DNA of 63,395 nucleotides from Collinsella sp. (GTDB lineage Bacteria > Actinomycetota > Coriobacteriia > Coriobacteriales > Coriobacteriaceae): NCBI GenBank assembly GCA_018382295.1, contig JAGZQF010000014.1, forward strand, positions 1 through 63,395, given 5' to 3'. Below the pieces are notes generated by a model, which worked only from the letters and a program-made list of their open reading frames with translations, did not search any database and had not been told where the DNA came from. Made by a program: the position numbers and the translations under genes. Positions within the stretch are counted from its first letter, which is position 1. Each line of letters begins with the position of its first letter. Positions 1 to 9,219 of the stretch are shown here, in pieces.

Positions 1-389
1 AAGCGCTCTCCTTGACCGGCATTTCGGGCAATTTCATATAAAAGTGCTTGTTCGGATCCCGATTGAAGGGAGTAGGCGAGTGCCTCAACAAGGGAAAGCA
101 CGACAAGAAAGGGGCCTGAGAGCAACAGCATGCCGGCGGTATGGAAGAAAAGCAGCAGCACGCCCACTTGAATCGAAAACTTCTTTCCAAAGAAATCGCC
201 TATCAGCCCTGTTGGCAGCTCGAGGACGACCGTTGCTATGTTGAACAGGGCTTGATAAAGCGCGATTTCCGTAACAGACATTCCTTTCTCCGCAAGGAAA
301 AGTAGAAACACTCCCCGATTTAAAACAAATCCCGTGAGAACGAAAAAGGCGGAATAGACGTGCAGTTGCGTAGTGGCATTCTTATTCAT
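1..389 (-). CDS. MFS transporter, N-terminal part (cut by window edge)
   Basis: The minus strand reads open from an ATG at 389 to the window edge, giving 129 residues that start MNKNATTQLHVYSAFF. The segment has at least three hydrophobic helices (about residues 10-32, 38-58 and 73-92). A loop PTGLIGDFFGKK after helix 2 matches the major facilitator motif A region. It probably exports a drug or small molecule across the membrane, but the substrate cannot be told from this part. The ATG overlaps a TGA of another frame (ATGA), which may be coincidence. Codon choice (many TTT, CTT, GTT) is less GC-rich than the neighbours, hinting at transfer. The family call is fairly secure; the C-terminal two thirds lie outside the window. 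Confidence 0.75.
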   Translation of the reverse strand, partial: MNKNATTQLHVYSAFFVLTGFVLNRGVFLLFLAEKGMSVTEIALYQALFNIATVVLELPTGLIGDFFGKKFSIQVGVLLLFFHTAGMLLLSGPFLVVLSLVEALAYSLQSGSEQALLYEIARNAGQGER

Positions 390-492
390 TTGGCACTACC
401 AACAACTATTTTTGTCGGGCCGCTCGCTACTGATTCGAAGCCTGAAGTGTTCACAGTTGATGTGAAGAGCGGTAAAGCTTTTGCACAGGGTA

Positions 493-1002
493 TCAATGGA
501 ATACATCCGAAGCGTTTTCGGCAGTATCATCGGCGAAGACGGGATTAGCCTTTACGCGGCGCTCACCCTCGATGTATTTGACGATTTGATCAATCGTCTG
601 GTTGGCGTGGCTCTTGAGCTTGCGCTCATAGAAGAAGAGGCCAAGCTTGCCGCGCGTGCCAGACGTGTTGCCACCCACACCCTGAAAATCCTCGGTATAG
701 GTGAGCTCGCAGGCACCATCGCCAGCAGGTGCGGCCTCATAGCGCATGGTATTGATGCCCGCCGCATACTGAAAACGGACCTCATAGAGGCACGGGTAGT
801 CAAAGTGCTTGATCTTAACCTTGATCGCCGTGCCCTTGGCCTTGCCTTTTGCGGACTGGGCGCGCTTCTCGTACTTATAGCCGTTGAGCTTGTTGCGGCT
901 GGGACGCTTGCCCGTGGCGTTCTCGATATCCTGCATGATGGACCCCGCCAGAGCGTCAAAAAGCTCCTCCGGTGTCACCTTAAGCGTTTTGGTGAGCTGC
1001 AT
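493..1002 (-). CDS. DUF3284 domain-containing protein
   Basis: A 169-residue soluble protein that begins MQLTKTLKVTPEELFDAL and looks like the DUF3284 family over its first ~140 residues. Members are small START/SRPBCC-like proteins of unknown function, often found in Firmicutes and Actinobacteria. A good ribosome binding site (AAGGAG) sits 5 nt before the ATG. No signal peptide or membrane segment is seen. The last ~20 residues (VKANPVFADDTAENASDVFH) are acidic and probably disordered. It stands alone between the MFS gene and the addAB pair, so context says little about its role. Confidence 0.75.
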   Translation of the reverse strand: MQLTKTLKVTPEELFDALAGSIMQDIENATGKRPSRNKLNGYKYEKRAQSAKGKAKGTAIKVKIKHFDYPCLYEVRFQYAAGINTMRYEAAPAGDGACELTYTEDFQGVGGNTSGTRGKLGLFFYERKLKSHANQTIDQIVKYIEGERRVKANPVFADDTAENASDVFH

Positions 1003-1138
1003 GATGGCTCCTTATTCGTTTGAACCGTTCGAGTCATTGTAACGCCCCAGGCTCTCCCATGCGTTGCGGTGCCATTTGGACGATTGAGGGCTTTACAGCC
1101 GCAAAACTAACCAAATAGCACCGTAAAGCCTGAGGTGG

Positions 1139-4100
1139 CTAGAGGTTGTAGGTGACCACTTGAGGTTCGGCGGGTTCGACGAAGATGGTTGGATCCTGCT
1201 GCTCCACGCGGACGAACTTGACGGTCACGGCCTCAAAGCCCGCCTTGTGCAACACGTCGGCGTAAACGCGCGCCTGCAGGGCGTGCTTCTCGAGCAGCTG
1301 GTCCGGCGTCTCGTCCGGCGTGCCGCCCGTCTTGTAATCAATGACCAGGGCGCGCGACGGATCGGCCGGGTCGGTGGCCAGTGCATCGATGGCGCCCTCG
1401 GCATAGGCACCGTAGCGAGCGATGTCCTCGTCCTCGCAGCCCAGCGAAAAGAACGGCACCTCGGCGCGAACGCACGGCCACGCGAGCAGGTCGGCACGAA
1501 CAGCCGACTTGAGCCAGCGGTCCAGGGCAACGTCGAAGCGTTCGCGCTGCTCCGGCGTCAGGCGCCACAAGCGTGCCAGCGCATCGGCACGCGCGGCGGG
1601 CAACGCGTCGGCACCCATCTCGATGAGCCACTGGCAGGCGGCGTGGAAGGCCGAGCCCAGCGCCATGGGATTGCCGGCGGGCTCGACAGCGGCCACGTCT
1701 GCATCGGTTATTTCCGAGCCATCCGACTCTGCATCATCGCCGGACTCGTCCATGGGAACACGAGCCTCGGCGGCACGGTCTTCCGTCTCGGCATGGAGCG
1801 CCGCGGCGATTGACGAGTAGCTATACGAGTCACGCGCCGGGAACGGACAGGTGCCCATGCGCACGCCCACTGCCTGGGGATACACAAGCTCAAACGAATC
1901 GGGCTTGGGGTCGGCAGGACCGGGGACGATTGTGCTGGCCGAATCGTCGGCAGCATCTGCATCGGCATCGCCACGAACAAGCCTGCCCTCGGCATCCAGC
2001 GAAGCGTTGGCCTCAAACGCCTGCTCGCCAAAGGTAAAGTCCGAAAGCGAAATGAGCTCGTAGTCGCCCGGCTGGGAGTTGTCGAACACCAGGCGGTCGG
2101 CATCGAGCTGCGGCATGTCCAGAGCGTCGGTCGGCAAAATACGGCGCAGCACATCGTAGGTCAGATCGGTCTCGACGTCGAAGGTCGGCGCCGTCACCTT
2201 GCCACGGCTCACGCCGGCATCCATCGCCAAGATCACCAGCTCGCGCGCACGCGTCATGGCAACGTAGAGCAAGCGGGCCCGCTCCTCGAGCGAAAGCTGC
2301 AGATCATCGTTGCGCAGGCGAGCAAATGCCTCGGCAGGAGAACCCGTCGCGCAGACATCCTCCATGAGCTCCGGCGGCAACCACAGCGACGTGCCCTTGC
2401 CCTTAAACGCATGCTCAAACTGCTTTTTGACGTCATCGCCCTTCACAAAGGTCCCATCGGCGAGCTTAACGCCATCAAAACGAGCTGGCAGTGCCACGAC
2501 CTGCGCTCCGCCCTCGACACGCCCCATATGAGCCGCACCGGACGGCTTGCGCACGCCAAAACACTCGGCAACCGCTACGACCGGATACTCCAGACCCTTG
2601 GACGCATGCACGGTCATGATGCGCACCGCGCCGTCGCCCTCCTCGTTGAGGGCACCCGGGGCTTCCTTGCCCGCCAAGAAGCGGTCGAAGGCCAGCGCGA
2701 TGGAACGCGGCGAGTTACCGAACTCGGCCTCCGCCTCGGCCACGGCGTCGAGCGCCTTGAGCACGTTGGCGGCAATGGCCTTGCCCTCGGGACCGCGCTG
2801 TGCCAGACGCACAAACCAGCCGGAGGCGTTGACCACGTCGCGCGCGATGGCGGCGAACGAATCGCGGCCCACGCGACGAAGCGCATACCGCAGCACCTCG
2901 CGGGCGCGCGTCACGAGCGGCAGATCTTGCAGACCCGGCACGTCGAAATCACTCATGATGCCCGCGTCGATATTCCGGCGCGAGGTCTCCCCCGTCTCAC
3001 TATCGAGCTTGGTCGCCAGCGCCAGGAACTCCTGAGCGCCGAGCGCAAACATCGGCGAGGCGAGCAGCGGCATAAGGCCCTGCGCCGTATCGGCCGGATT
3101 GGCGAGCGCACATACCAGGGCGCGCACCGTCTGCACCTCGGCTGCCTGGGCAAAGACCGAACCACCCGCGATGACGCAGTCGAGCCCCTGGTCGCGGAAG
3201 GCCTGGGCGTAGACGTCGGCGTTGGTCATGCGGCCCAGCAGCAGCACCATGCCGCCCTGGGGCTGGCCGGCATCGGCAAGCGCGCGGAAGCGCTCGGCGA
3301 TCGCACGGGCCTTGGCCTGCGTGCGCTCCTGCGTACTGCCGCCGGCAACAAAGAGGGCCTGGCGACGCGAGGCGTCTGTCACCAGCGTGTCCTTGCGGCC
3401 GTCGCTCGCCTCAAGATCCAAAAAGCCCTGCATCAGGCCGCCGTCATCGCCGTCGAAGACGCGTGCCACGTAACGCAGCACCTCGTCATGGCTGCGGAAG
3501 TTGCGCACGAGCTTGACGAGTTCGCCGGTGGGGACATCCGGCGTGGCAACCGTCTCGGACGCCGCCGTCGATCCCACTTTGCGCTCCTGGCGACGGAAGA
3601 CCTCGACCTCGGCGCCGCGGAAGCGATAGATCGACTGCTGCGCATCGCCCACGGTACACAGCGCGCGCTCCCCCGCACCCGTCAGGTAGCGGATCAGATC
3701 GACCTGCATCTGGTCGGTATCCTGAAACTCATCGATCATGACCATCTTAAAGCGGCCCTCGTACGCAGCGCGAATGGCCGGGTAATCGCGCAGGGCCTCG
3801 TAGGCCATGCGCAGCAGGTCGTTGTTGTCGAGGGCAGACTGGCCGGCCTTCAGCGCGCGATACTCGGCCTCTACAGAGCGGGCCAAGCCCACCAGCGCAT
3901 CGAGCGCGGGACCACCGCAGGCCAGCGCGATATTGATAAATGCATCGGCAGCCTCGGCCTTGAGCAGCTCGACCTGCTCCTTGGGGAACGCCTTGCTCGC
4001 GCGCGGCATGGTGCACGACATCATGAGCCGCGCCGCATCGGCCATGGTCTTGCCGCTCGCCTCGAACGCTTCGATGGCATCGAGTGCAACCTGCGCCTTC

Positions 4101-4771
4101 TCGGTCGCCGCCTTGCTTGCACCCAGCGCCGCGCGATAGGCATCGGCAAGTGCCGAGGTATCGGCCTGGCCGCGCGCCACGCGCACGTCGTCCATACCGC
4201 CCGGCAGCTGGCTCGACAGCTCCAGCAGCTCGCGCACCAGGCCCTTGATGGTGGTGCCGGCGCCAAAGGGGCCGCCCTCGCCCGCCATGGGATACCAGGC
4301 GTAGAGGGCCTTGAGCGATGCCGCGAGCTCGGGGGCGGCATCGGGCGCCGTCGCGCGGGCCAGCACATGCTCAACAGCCTGGTCCATAAGCTCGTCGGTA
4401 TCGGTGAGCACCGTGAACTCGGGGTCGATGCCCAGCTCCAGCGCATGCGCGCGCAGGATGCGCGAACACATGCCGTGAATGGTCGAGATCCACGCATCAT
4501 CGACGGTCAGGGCCTCCTCGTCCATGCCCTCGTCGATGAGCGCGCGGCGCACGCGGTCACGGATCTCGGCCGCGGCATCTTTGGTAAAGGTAATGGCGAG
4601 CACCTGGTCCAGATGCTCAACGAACGGACCAGACTCGGGCGAGAGCGCGTAGACGATGCGGCGCGTAAGGGTAAAGGTCTTGCCCGAACCGGCGCCCGCC
4701 GAGACAAACAGCGGACGGTCGAGCGTTTTGACGATCCGCAGCTGTTGCGGCATCAAAGTCGAAAGATCCAT
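1139..4771 (-). CDS. addA: AddA-like UvrD-family helicase/nuclease subunit
   Basis: 1210 residues. An N-terminal Walker A, SAGAGSGKT, is at residues 24-32, the UvrD motif II IDEFQDTD lies around residue 350, and motif VI LYVAMTRARE lies in the C-terminal half. A PD-(D/E)XK nuclease motif, VIDYKTGG, is near residue 1143 (D1145, K1147). This order is that of AddA, which unwinds and resects double-strand DNA ends for RecA-dependent repair. The ATG is 3 nt after the stop of the upstream addB-like gene, so the two are surely co-translated partners. No Chi-recognition features can be judged by eye. A strong match to the family; the symbol is given by analogy. Confidence 0.88.
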   Translation of the reverse strand: MDLSTLMPQQLRIVKTLDRPLFVSAGAGSGKTFTLTRRIVYALSPESGPFVEHLDQVLAITFTKDAAAEIRDRVRRALIDEGMDEEALTVDDAWISTIHGMCSRILRAHALELGIDPEFTVLTDTDELMDQAVEHVLARATAPDAAPELAASLKALYAWYPMAGEGGPFGAGTTIKGLVRELLELSSQLPGGMDDVRVARGQADTSALADAYRAALGASKAATEKAQVALDAIEAFEASGKTMADAARLMMSCTMPRASKAFPKEQVELLKAEAADAFINIALACGGPALDALVGLARSVEAEYRALKAGQSALDNNDLLRMAYEALRDYPAIRAAYEGRFKMVMIDEFQDTDQMQVDLIRYLTGAGERALCTVGDAQQSIYRFRGAEVEVFRRQERKVGSTAASETVATPDVPTGELVKLVRNFRSHDEVLRYVARVFDGDDGGLMQGFLDLEASDGRKDTLVTDASRRQALFVAGGSTQERTQAKARAIAERFRALADAGQPQGGMVLLLGRMTNADVYAQAFRDQGLDCVIAGGSVFAQAAEVQTVRALVCALANPADTAQGLMPLLASPMFALGAQEFLALATKLDSETGETSRRNIDAGIMSDFDVPGLQDLPLVTRAREVLRYALRRVGRDSFAAIARDVVNASGWFVRLAQRGPEGKAIAANVLKALDAVAEAEAEFGNSPRSIALAFDRFLAGKEAPGALNEEGDGAVRIMTVHASKGLEYPVVAVAECFGVRKPSGAAHMGRVEGGAQVVALPARFDGVKLADGTFVKGDDVKKQFEHAFKGKGTSLWLPPELMEDVCATGSPAEAFARLRNDDLQLSLEERARLLYVAMTRARELVILAMDAGVSRGKVTAPTFDVETDLTYDVLRRILPTDALDMPQLDADRLVFDNSQPGDYELISLSDFTFGEQAFEANASLDAEGRLVRGDADADAADDSASTIVPGPADPKPDSFELVYPQAVGVRMGTCPFPARDSYSYSSIAAALHAETEDRAAEARVPMDESGDDAESDGSEITDADVAAVEPAGNPMALGSAFHAACQWLIEMGADALPAARADALARLWRLTPEQRERFDVALDRWLKSAVRADLLAWPCVRAEVPFFSLGCEDEDIARYGAYAEGAIDALATDPADPSRALVIDYKTGGTPDETPDQLLEKHALQARVYADVLHKAGFEAVTVKFVRVEQQDPTIFVEPAEPQVVTYNL

Positions 4772-4774
4772 GGT

Positions 4775-7700
4775 CTACACGTCCCTCCTTACAAACGTTC
4801 CTTCGTGGTTATACGAGCAGCGCGCATGCGCGGCCTGAGCCGACATCGGGTCGACGGCGGCAACGTTGCCCGCCTCGAGCTCGCGCAGGCGCTCGGCGAT
4901 GCCGGCCTCCACACGATCGAGCAGGGCGTCGAAGTCCATGCTGCCGCCCTCGCCCGGAAAGCCCTTCTTGAGGCCCGGGATGCGACCGTCGCCGCGCTCT
5001 TCCTCGAGCAGCTCGGCACTCGCGGCGCCTCGCAGCGCCGGCTTGCCGCCCTTGGTCGAAAAGTAGAGCGCCGCGCGGGTGTCCAAATCCAGCGCCCGGC
5101 GCATGGCCTGCGCGTAGATGAGCGTTTGGGTATGGGGCGGCAACCAGCGCGGATCGTCGATGGGCGCCGTACCCGATTCCTCGTCGCGCACCGTGGGGTC
5201 GGCGAGCTTAAACTCCTCAACGCCCGTGCGATGCTTGTAGTCGATCACCACGGCACGATTCTCGGCGTCCACGTCCACGCGGTCGATGCGCCCGCCAAGC
5301 GGCCAACCGGCATACTCGACCTTGAGCTCGTTGAAGGCGAACTCCAGGTAGCGCGGGGCAAAGGGGGCAAGTGCCTCGGACTCGTAGGCAAGCACGCCCT
5401 CCAGCTGCGGCAAAATCTCGGCCACCTGGCGCTCCTCCACCGCAGAAAGCGGCACCAGCGGGCCCTCCGTGCCTCGCTTGCCGGCGTGCTCGGCCAACGT
5501 CTCGTCAAAGACCTCGCGCAGCAGCTCCTGAGCGCGCGGCAGATTCTCGGGCGTCACGCGTTCCATGCCCTCCTGGGGCAGGCGGGCATGCAGGTGCTCC
5601 AGCACGTCGTGGACAAAGTTGCCCTTCTCCATGTTGCCAAAGCCCGCGTCGATGGACTGGGGCTTCACGCGATACGACACGAACCAGCAAAGCGGGCATG
5701 TCGAGTACGCCTCAATCTGCGAGGCGGACGTCAGGCGCGGCACGAGCGGCGCGTTCTCGTCCTCGCCATCGCGGCGGCGCAGGACCAGGTACGGCACAGC
5801 CGCCTCACTCAAATGCTGAGGAGCCTCGCACGCGACGCGCTTGCACTCGATGCCCTCGCCGGCCGCTGGATCAAAATCGGCGACGATACCGCCCTCGCCC
5901 ACGCATGTCACCTGGGCGGCGCCGGCAGCCTCGGCGTGCGCCCGCAGCTCGGTCCACACGGCAGCCGGGTAGCACTCGCGTGCCTGGCGATCGTGCGTCA
6001 CGCGGGCAAGCGCAACCGGACCGCGCGCGGCCTGCATCGCGCGGCCAAAGCGCACACGCAGCAGGGCCGCGGGCTCAAGCGTCACACCGTTGCGATCCAA
6101 CTCTGCCGTCAGCGTGGCCAGCGGGCCCTCCTCATGTGAGAGCGGATAACTGTCCAGGTCGACGTCGGCAAACAGCACGGCATCGTAGCTGGCGGGGCGC
6201 AGGGCTGCCGCATCGGCAAGCGACGCAAAGCGCACCTGGGCGCGCGGCGTGCGGTCGACCTCGTAGGTCTCGTAATCGCATGCGGCGCTGCGCTTGTCCA
6301 CCTTGGTACGAACGCCGTCGAGCACGGGCACGGTCGCGGCCTGCGACACGTCGAGCGCGCGGGCGTCGTTCATAAGGATGTCGATGGCATGGCGCAGCAG
6401 GGCGGTCTCCGCCTGGCGACGAGCCTGACCGTCAAGGCCTCCAAGGGCGCGATCGGGCAACGCCTCGGCGACGGCGAGCATGGCCTTGAGCGCCGTCACG
6501 GGTTTGTCGCGCCACAGCGCTTGGAACACGTCCGAGACCACGCACGGCACGTTCTTAAACCAGTTCTCATCGCTCGCCGCCTTGCGCGTGCCCCTGACCT
6601 GGCCCTGCACGCTCTGCAGCAGGCTCTTGACGGCCGTGGTGGTCTTGCCGCGCGACAGGCGCACGTTCTTGTCGAAGGTGCGCGCGCTGGCGGCATCGGC
6701 ACCCGAAAGCGGACTGTAAATCCAGTCGGTAAGCTCCGGCGCGGGCCACCACTCGGTCTTGGAGGCGGTGCCCTCGTCGGCGGCCTTCATGCGCTCGATC
6801 AGATTGGCGAGCTCCGTGAACTGCCTGCCCGCGATGGATTGGGAAAACGCCGTGAACTCGGTTGTCTCAGCAGCAATGTGACGCGCCGCCAAACGGGCAG
6901 CGAGTTCACCGAACAGCTGGGGCGCCCGGGCAGACACCACGAGCACGCGCACGGGGTCCGCGGACGCCGTGACACCGCCGTCGACCGCGGCGTCCTCACA
7001 CGTTTTTACCAGCTCATCGATTGCATCCGCATAGGCGTGGGCGCGGGCGTGAGGGCCGGCAACCTCTACAAAGGTAGGCTGAGCGGCGGACTCGGAGGCA
7101 GTCTGGGGCGCGGCGGCAACCTCCCCTAGCGGCGCGGCCTCAAACAGCACACCGCGGGCATCAAAGGCGGCAGCAAGTTCCTCGCGCATTGCCGCCTGCT
7201 CGCGGGCGAGCAGCGCAACGACCTCTCCCCCATTGTTAGCCACGGCCGACAGCAGCTCGAGCAGGCCGTGCGTAAACGATGTGGTGCCGCGCACACATAC
7301 CGCGCGGGCGCACGCCGGAAGGTTGTCGGCCAGCACCTCGGCCATAAGGTCAGCCGCCTCGCAGGGCTCGACCATGTCTCGACGGTCCAAGCCGCTCGCA
7401 TAGGCACTCAACAGCTCGAACACGCGGGCCTCGGCGTCGCTCTTGGGCTCGGGCCGGCAAACGTCGCCGCAGCAGCGCTCGGCACCCGTTCCCGCTACGC
7501 CCGGCAGCACATCGCGGGACATGCGCGCGAGCATGCGCACCGTGCCCTGACTGCGCGAAAGCGGCTGCAGGTCGGCATCGTCGCGACGGGCGATCATGTC
7601 CGAGAACAGCATCTGGCGCTGCATGTTGTCGACGAAGCTGCGGCCATCGCCCATAAGCTCCCACAGCGAACGAAGCCACGACGCGGGGGTTTTGTAGTCA

Positions 7701-7873
7701 ACGCCCAGCGAGACGCCAGCAACCGCAGCATCGTGACGGCACAGGTCGAGCTCGGCAAACGAGGGCGCCAGCAAAACGGCACGCCCGTGGCGGGCAACCA
7801 GGTCGGCGAGCAACGCCGCCTCGGCATCGCTCAAGTCCGTACCGGTGTTGGTGGTATAGATTCGAACAGGCAT
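4775..7873 (-). CDS. addB: AddB-like PD-(D/E)XK nuclease / inactivated helicase subunit
   Basis: 1032 residues, upstream of and coupled to the addA-like gene. The C-terminal third carries a RecB-type nuclease: GNFVHDVLEHLH, then VVIDYKHRTG with the catalytic lysine near residue 880. The N-terminal region lacks a clear Walker A, as is common in actinobacterial AddB-like proteins. AddB of Bacillus holds a 4Fe-4S cluster with three cysteines at the extreme C-terminus. Here only one cysteine is visible there (ARCSYNHEG), and a CPLC pair lies about 110 residues before the nuclease lysine, so the usual cluster is not evident. It likely forms the partner subunit for DNA end resection. The start is the ATG at 7873, shortly after a GGAGGACC-like site. 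Confidence 0.85.
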   Translation of the reverse strand: MPVRIYTTNTGTDLSDAEAALLADLVARHGRAVLLAPSFAELDLCRHDAAVAGVSLGVDYKTPASWLRSLWELMGDGRSFVDNMQRQMLFSDMIARRDDADLQPLSRSQGTVRMLARMSRDVLPGVAGTGAERCCGDVCRPEPKSDAEARVFELLSAYASGLDRRDMVEPCEAADLMAEVLADNLPACARAVCVRGTTSFTHGLLELLSAVANNGGEVVALLAREQAAMREELAAAFDARGVLFEAAPLGEVAAAPQTASESAAQPTFVEVAGPHARAHAYADAIDELVKTCEDAAVDGGVTASADPVRVLVVSARAPQLFGELAARLAARHIAAETTEFTAFSQSIAGRQFTELANLIERMKAADEGTASKTEWWPAPELTDWIYSPLSGADAASARTFDKNVRLSRGKTTTAVKSLLQSVQGQVRGTRKAASDENWFKNVPCVVSDVFQALWRDKPVTALKAMLAVAEALPDRALGGLDGQARRQAETALLRHAIDILMNDARALDVSQAATVPVLDGVRTKVDKRSAACDYETYEVDRTPRAQVRFASLADAAALRPASYDAVLFADVDLDSYPLSHEEGPLATLTAELDRNGVTLEPAALLRVRFGRAMQAARGPVALARVTHDRQARECYPAAVWTELRAHAEAAGAAQVTCVGEGGIVADFDPAAGEGIECKRVACEAPQHLSEAAVPYLVLRRRDGEDENAPLVPRLTSASQIEAYSTCPLCWFVSYRVKPQSIDAGFGNMEKGNFVHDVLEHLHARLPQEGMERVTPENLPRAQELLREVFDETLAEHAGKRGTEGPLVPLSAVEERQVAEILPQLEGVLAYESEALAPFAPRYLEFAFNELKVEYAGWPLGGRIDRVDVDAENRAVVIDYKHRTGVEEFKLADPTVRDEESGTAPIDDPRWLPPHTQTLIYAQAMRRALDLDTRAALYFSTKGGKPALRGAASAELLEEERGDGRIPGLKKGFPGEGGSMDFDALLDRVEAGIAERLRELEAGNVAAVDPMSAQAAHARCSYNHEGTFVRRDV

Positions 7874-7958
7874 GGTCCTCCACTCAAACCGTTCGCAATA
7901 ATCAATGCATCCATCCTACCCGCCCACGCGGACAGATTTGCCCCACGCCAACAGATTT

Positions 7959-8040
7959 GATCCCTTGGGGACGGAGGAAAACGGATCACAGAGGGGGTCA
8001 GTCTAACCCGGTGATCCGTTTCCCCCGTCCCCGAGGGATC
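7959..8040. repeat. Dispersed palindrome, family C, copy 1 (full)
   Basis: An 82-bp inverted repeat. The left arm reads GATCCCTTGGGGACGGAGGA then AAACGGATCAC; the right arm is nearly its reverse complement and ends CCCCGAGGGATC. Related copies are at 26030-26091 (full), and at 19676-19702 and 60664-60693 (half). It lies downstream of yerC, next to that gene's terminator. The GGGGAC core resembles REP-type elements, which is an inference. Confidence 0.8.
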
Positions 8041-8066
8041 AAAAAACCGCCCCCGAAGGGACGGTT
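8041..8066 (-). terminator. Rho-independent terminator of the yerC-like gene
   Basis: On the minus strand, AACCGTCC and GGGGCGGTT pair around CTTC and are followed by six T. It lies about 30 nt after the stop of the YerC-like gene. Confidence 0.75.
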
Positions 8067-8092
8067 CTGCGCAATTTATTTTTGCCGCTGGC

Positions 8093-8392
8093 CTACTCGC
8101 CATCCTCCAGTTTGATGAGGATCTTGCGATAGCCACCGTACTCGCCGTTGAGCGCCTTGGACACGCGGCTCACCGTGGTGGACGAAGCGCCGGTGCGGGC
8201 CTGAACCTCAACATAGGGCTCGCCCTCATCCAGATAGCGCGCGACCTGCAGGCGCTGAGAAAGATCGCAAATCTCGCGCGGCGTGCAGATATCGGTTAAA
8301 AACGCCTGGATATCGTTCTCGTCATCCAAAAGGCTAAATGCGTGGACCAGCTGCTTGACATCAGGCTTGTCAAACATGTTCTCGATATTCAT
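8093..8392 (-). CDS. yerC: YerC/TrpR-related DNA-binding protein
   Basis: 99 residues. The centre (ICDLSQRLQVARYLDEGEPY, then VEVQARTGASSTTVSRVSKA) is the TrpR-like helix-turn-helix typical of the YerC/YecD family. Such proteins are all-helical repressor-like DNA binders of largely unknown target. Unlike TrpR there is no reason to expect tryptophan binding. It is transcribed alone and ends at a strong terminator. In Firmicutes the gene often sits next to pcrA-type helicases, and here it sits behind the addAB-like pair, which may be meaningful. The family is secure, the function is not. Confidence 0.85.
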   Translation of the reverse strand: MNIENMFDKPDVKQLVHAFSLLDDENDIQAFLTDICTPREICDLSQRLQVARYLDEGEPYVEVQARTGASSTTVSRVSKALNGEYGGYRKILIKLEDGE

Positions 8393-8716
8393 CGATCACC
8401 GCCAAACCCGCCATAAGGCATCGAAGTTGATACTGACATCGGGCATCGTTCGCCCGTAATATGCAATAAAACTATGCATGGGCTATTTGCCCGTAGCAGT
8501 GTAGCACACCACCAAACTAAAGCGACAAGACTCTCTGCCAGCGGCACGTTTTTCAGGACGAACGCCGTTTAGAAACCGAATGCGCACGTAAGCTCCACGA
8601 ATATTTGAGACAATGGGCGCCCAAACACCGCGGCGCGCCCGCGCAACCATCCAAGTCGCCGCCGCAAGCCGCTTCACGCGACGCCAGCAACCCCGGCGCA
8701 AGAAAGGATTCACGCC
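8393..8716. other. Divergent intergenic region, no gene seen
   Basis: 324 nt between the yerC-like gene and the YvlD-like gene. Reading frames here are short, lack ribosome binding sites and run antisense into the membrane gene. Both promoters should lie here. An AT-rich patch near 8459-8480 is the likely minus-strand promoter area, but no convincing pair of hexamers was found. Confidence 0.5.
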
Positions 8717-9082
8717 ATGCGCTTTATGCTTAACTGGCTCTTCACCTCGATCGCCATCGCGATCGCCACGTTCCTCGTCCCCGGTATCCAACCCTTCGGC
8801 TTTGCCGAGGCCTGGGTCTGCTTTGCCTTTGTGGGACTGTTCCTCAACATCGTAGATTCGTTCGTCAAACCGTTCCTCACGGTCATCTCGCTGCCGCTCA
8901 CGATCATTACGCTCGGCATTTTCCAGCTCGTGCTCAACAGCTTTATGCTGGAGCTCGCCAGCTACCTGTCGGTCAACCTGTTGGGCGTCGGTATCTCCAT
9001 CGCCGGCTTTGGCTCGGCCTTTATGGGCAGCATCCTAGTGTCCATCATGCGCAGCATCCTCGATAGTATTGCCGAAGAGTAG
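8717..9082 (+). CDS. YvlD-like / mycobacterial-type phage holin family membrane protein
   Basis: 121 residues, almost wholly hydrophobic, with four predicted membrane helices (about residues 3-22, 28-48, 54-82 and 90-112). The GLFLNIVDSFVKPFLTVISL stretch and the LTIITLGIFQLVLNSFML helix fit the family PF04020 (YvlD; 'mycobacterial 4 TMS phage holin'). Despite the name, members are ordinary chromosomal membrane proteins, some induced by envelope stress in Bacillus. AGAAAGG lies 9 nt before the ATG. It is monocistronic and closes at a strong hairpin. No phage genes are nearby, so lysis is unlikely. Confidence 0.82.
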   Translation: MRFMLNWLFTSIAIAIATFLVPGIQPFGFAEAWVCFAFVGLFLNIVDSFVKPFLTVISLPLTIITLGIFQLVLNSFMLELASYLSVNLLGVGISIAGFGSAFMGSILVSIMRSILDSIAEE

Positions 9083-9117
9083 AACGCCCCCGACACGCAA
9101 ACGCATCGGACCAAATC

Positions 9118-9157
9118 AAAGGCCGCCCATCGCAAAAATGGGCGGCCTTCTTATTTG
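9118..9157 (+). terminator. Bidirectional terminator between the YvlD-like gene and the Rrf2 gene
   Basis: A perfect stem GGCCGCCCAT / ATGGGCGGCC with a 7-nt loop, followed by TTCTTATTT on the plus strand and by TTTGATTT on the minus strand. It can end both converging transcripts. Confidence 0.85.
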
Positions 9158-9219
9158 CCAAGTCTCAGAGGGCAAGAAAATCTACCATTTCCACCCCGTC
9201 CCCACATGGCAGGCGTGGG

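Noticed and set aside
2411..6139. A plus-strand open frame of 1242 codons across the addA/addB junction
   Set aside because: It is antisense to two well-defined genes and shows no motifs.
8483..8791. Minus-strand frame upstream of the YvlD-like gene
   Set aside because: Basic filler sequence, no ribosome binding site, and it overlaps the real gene.
8717..9082. A phage lysis holin
   Set aside because: The family name contains 'holin', but there are no phage genes around and members are common chromosomal membrane proteins.
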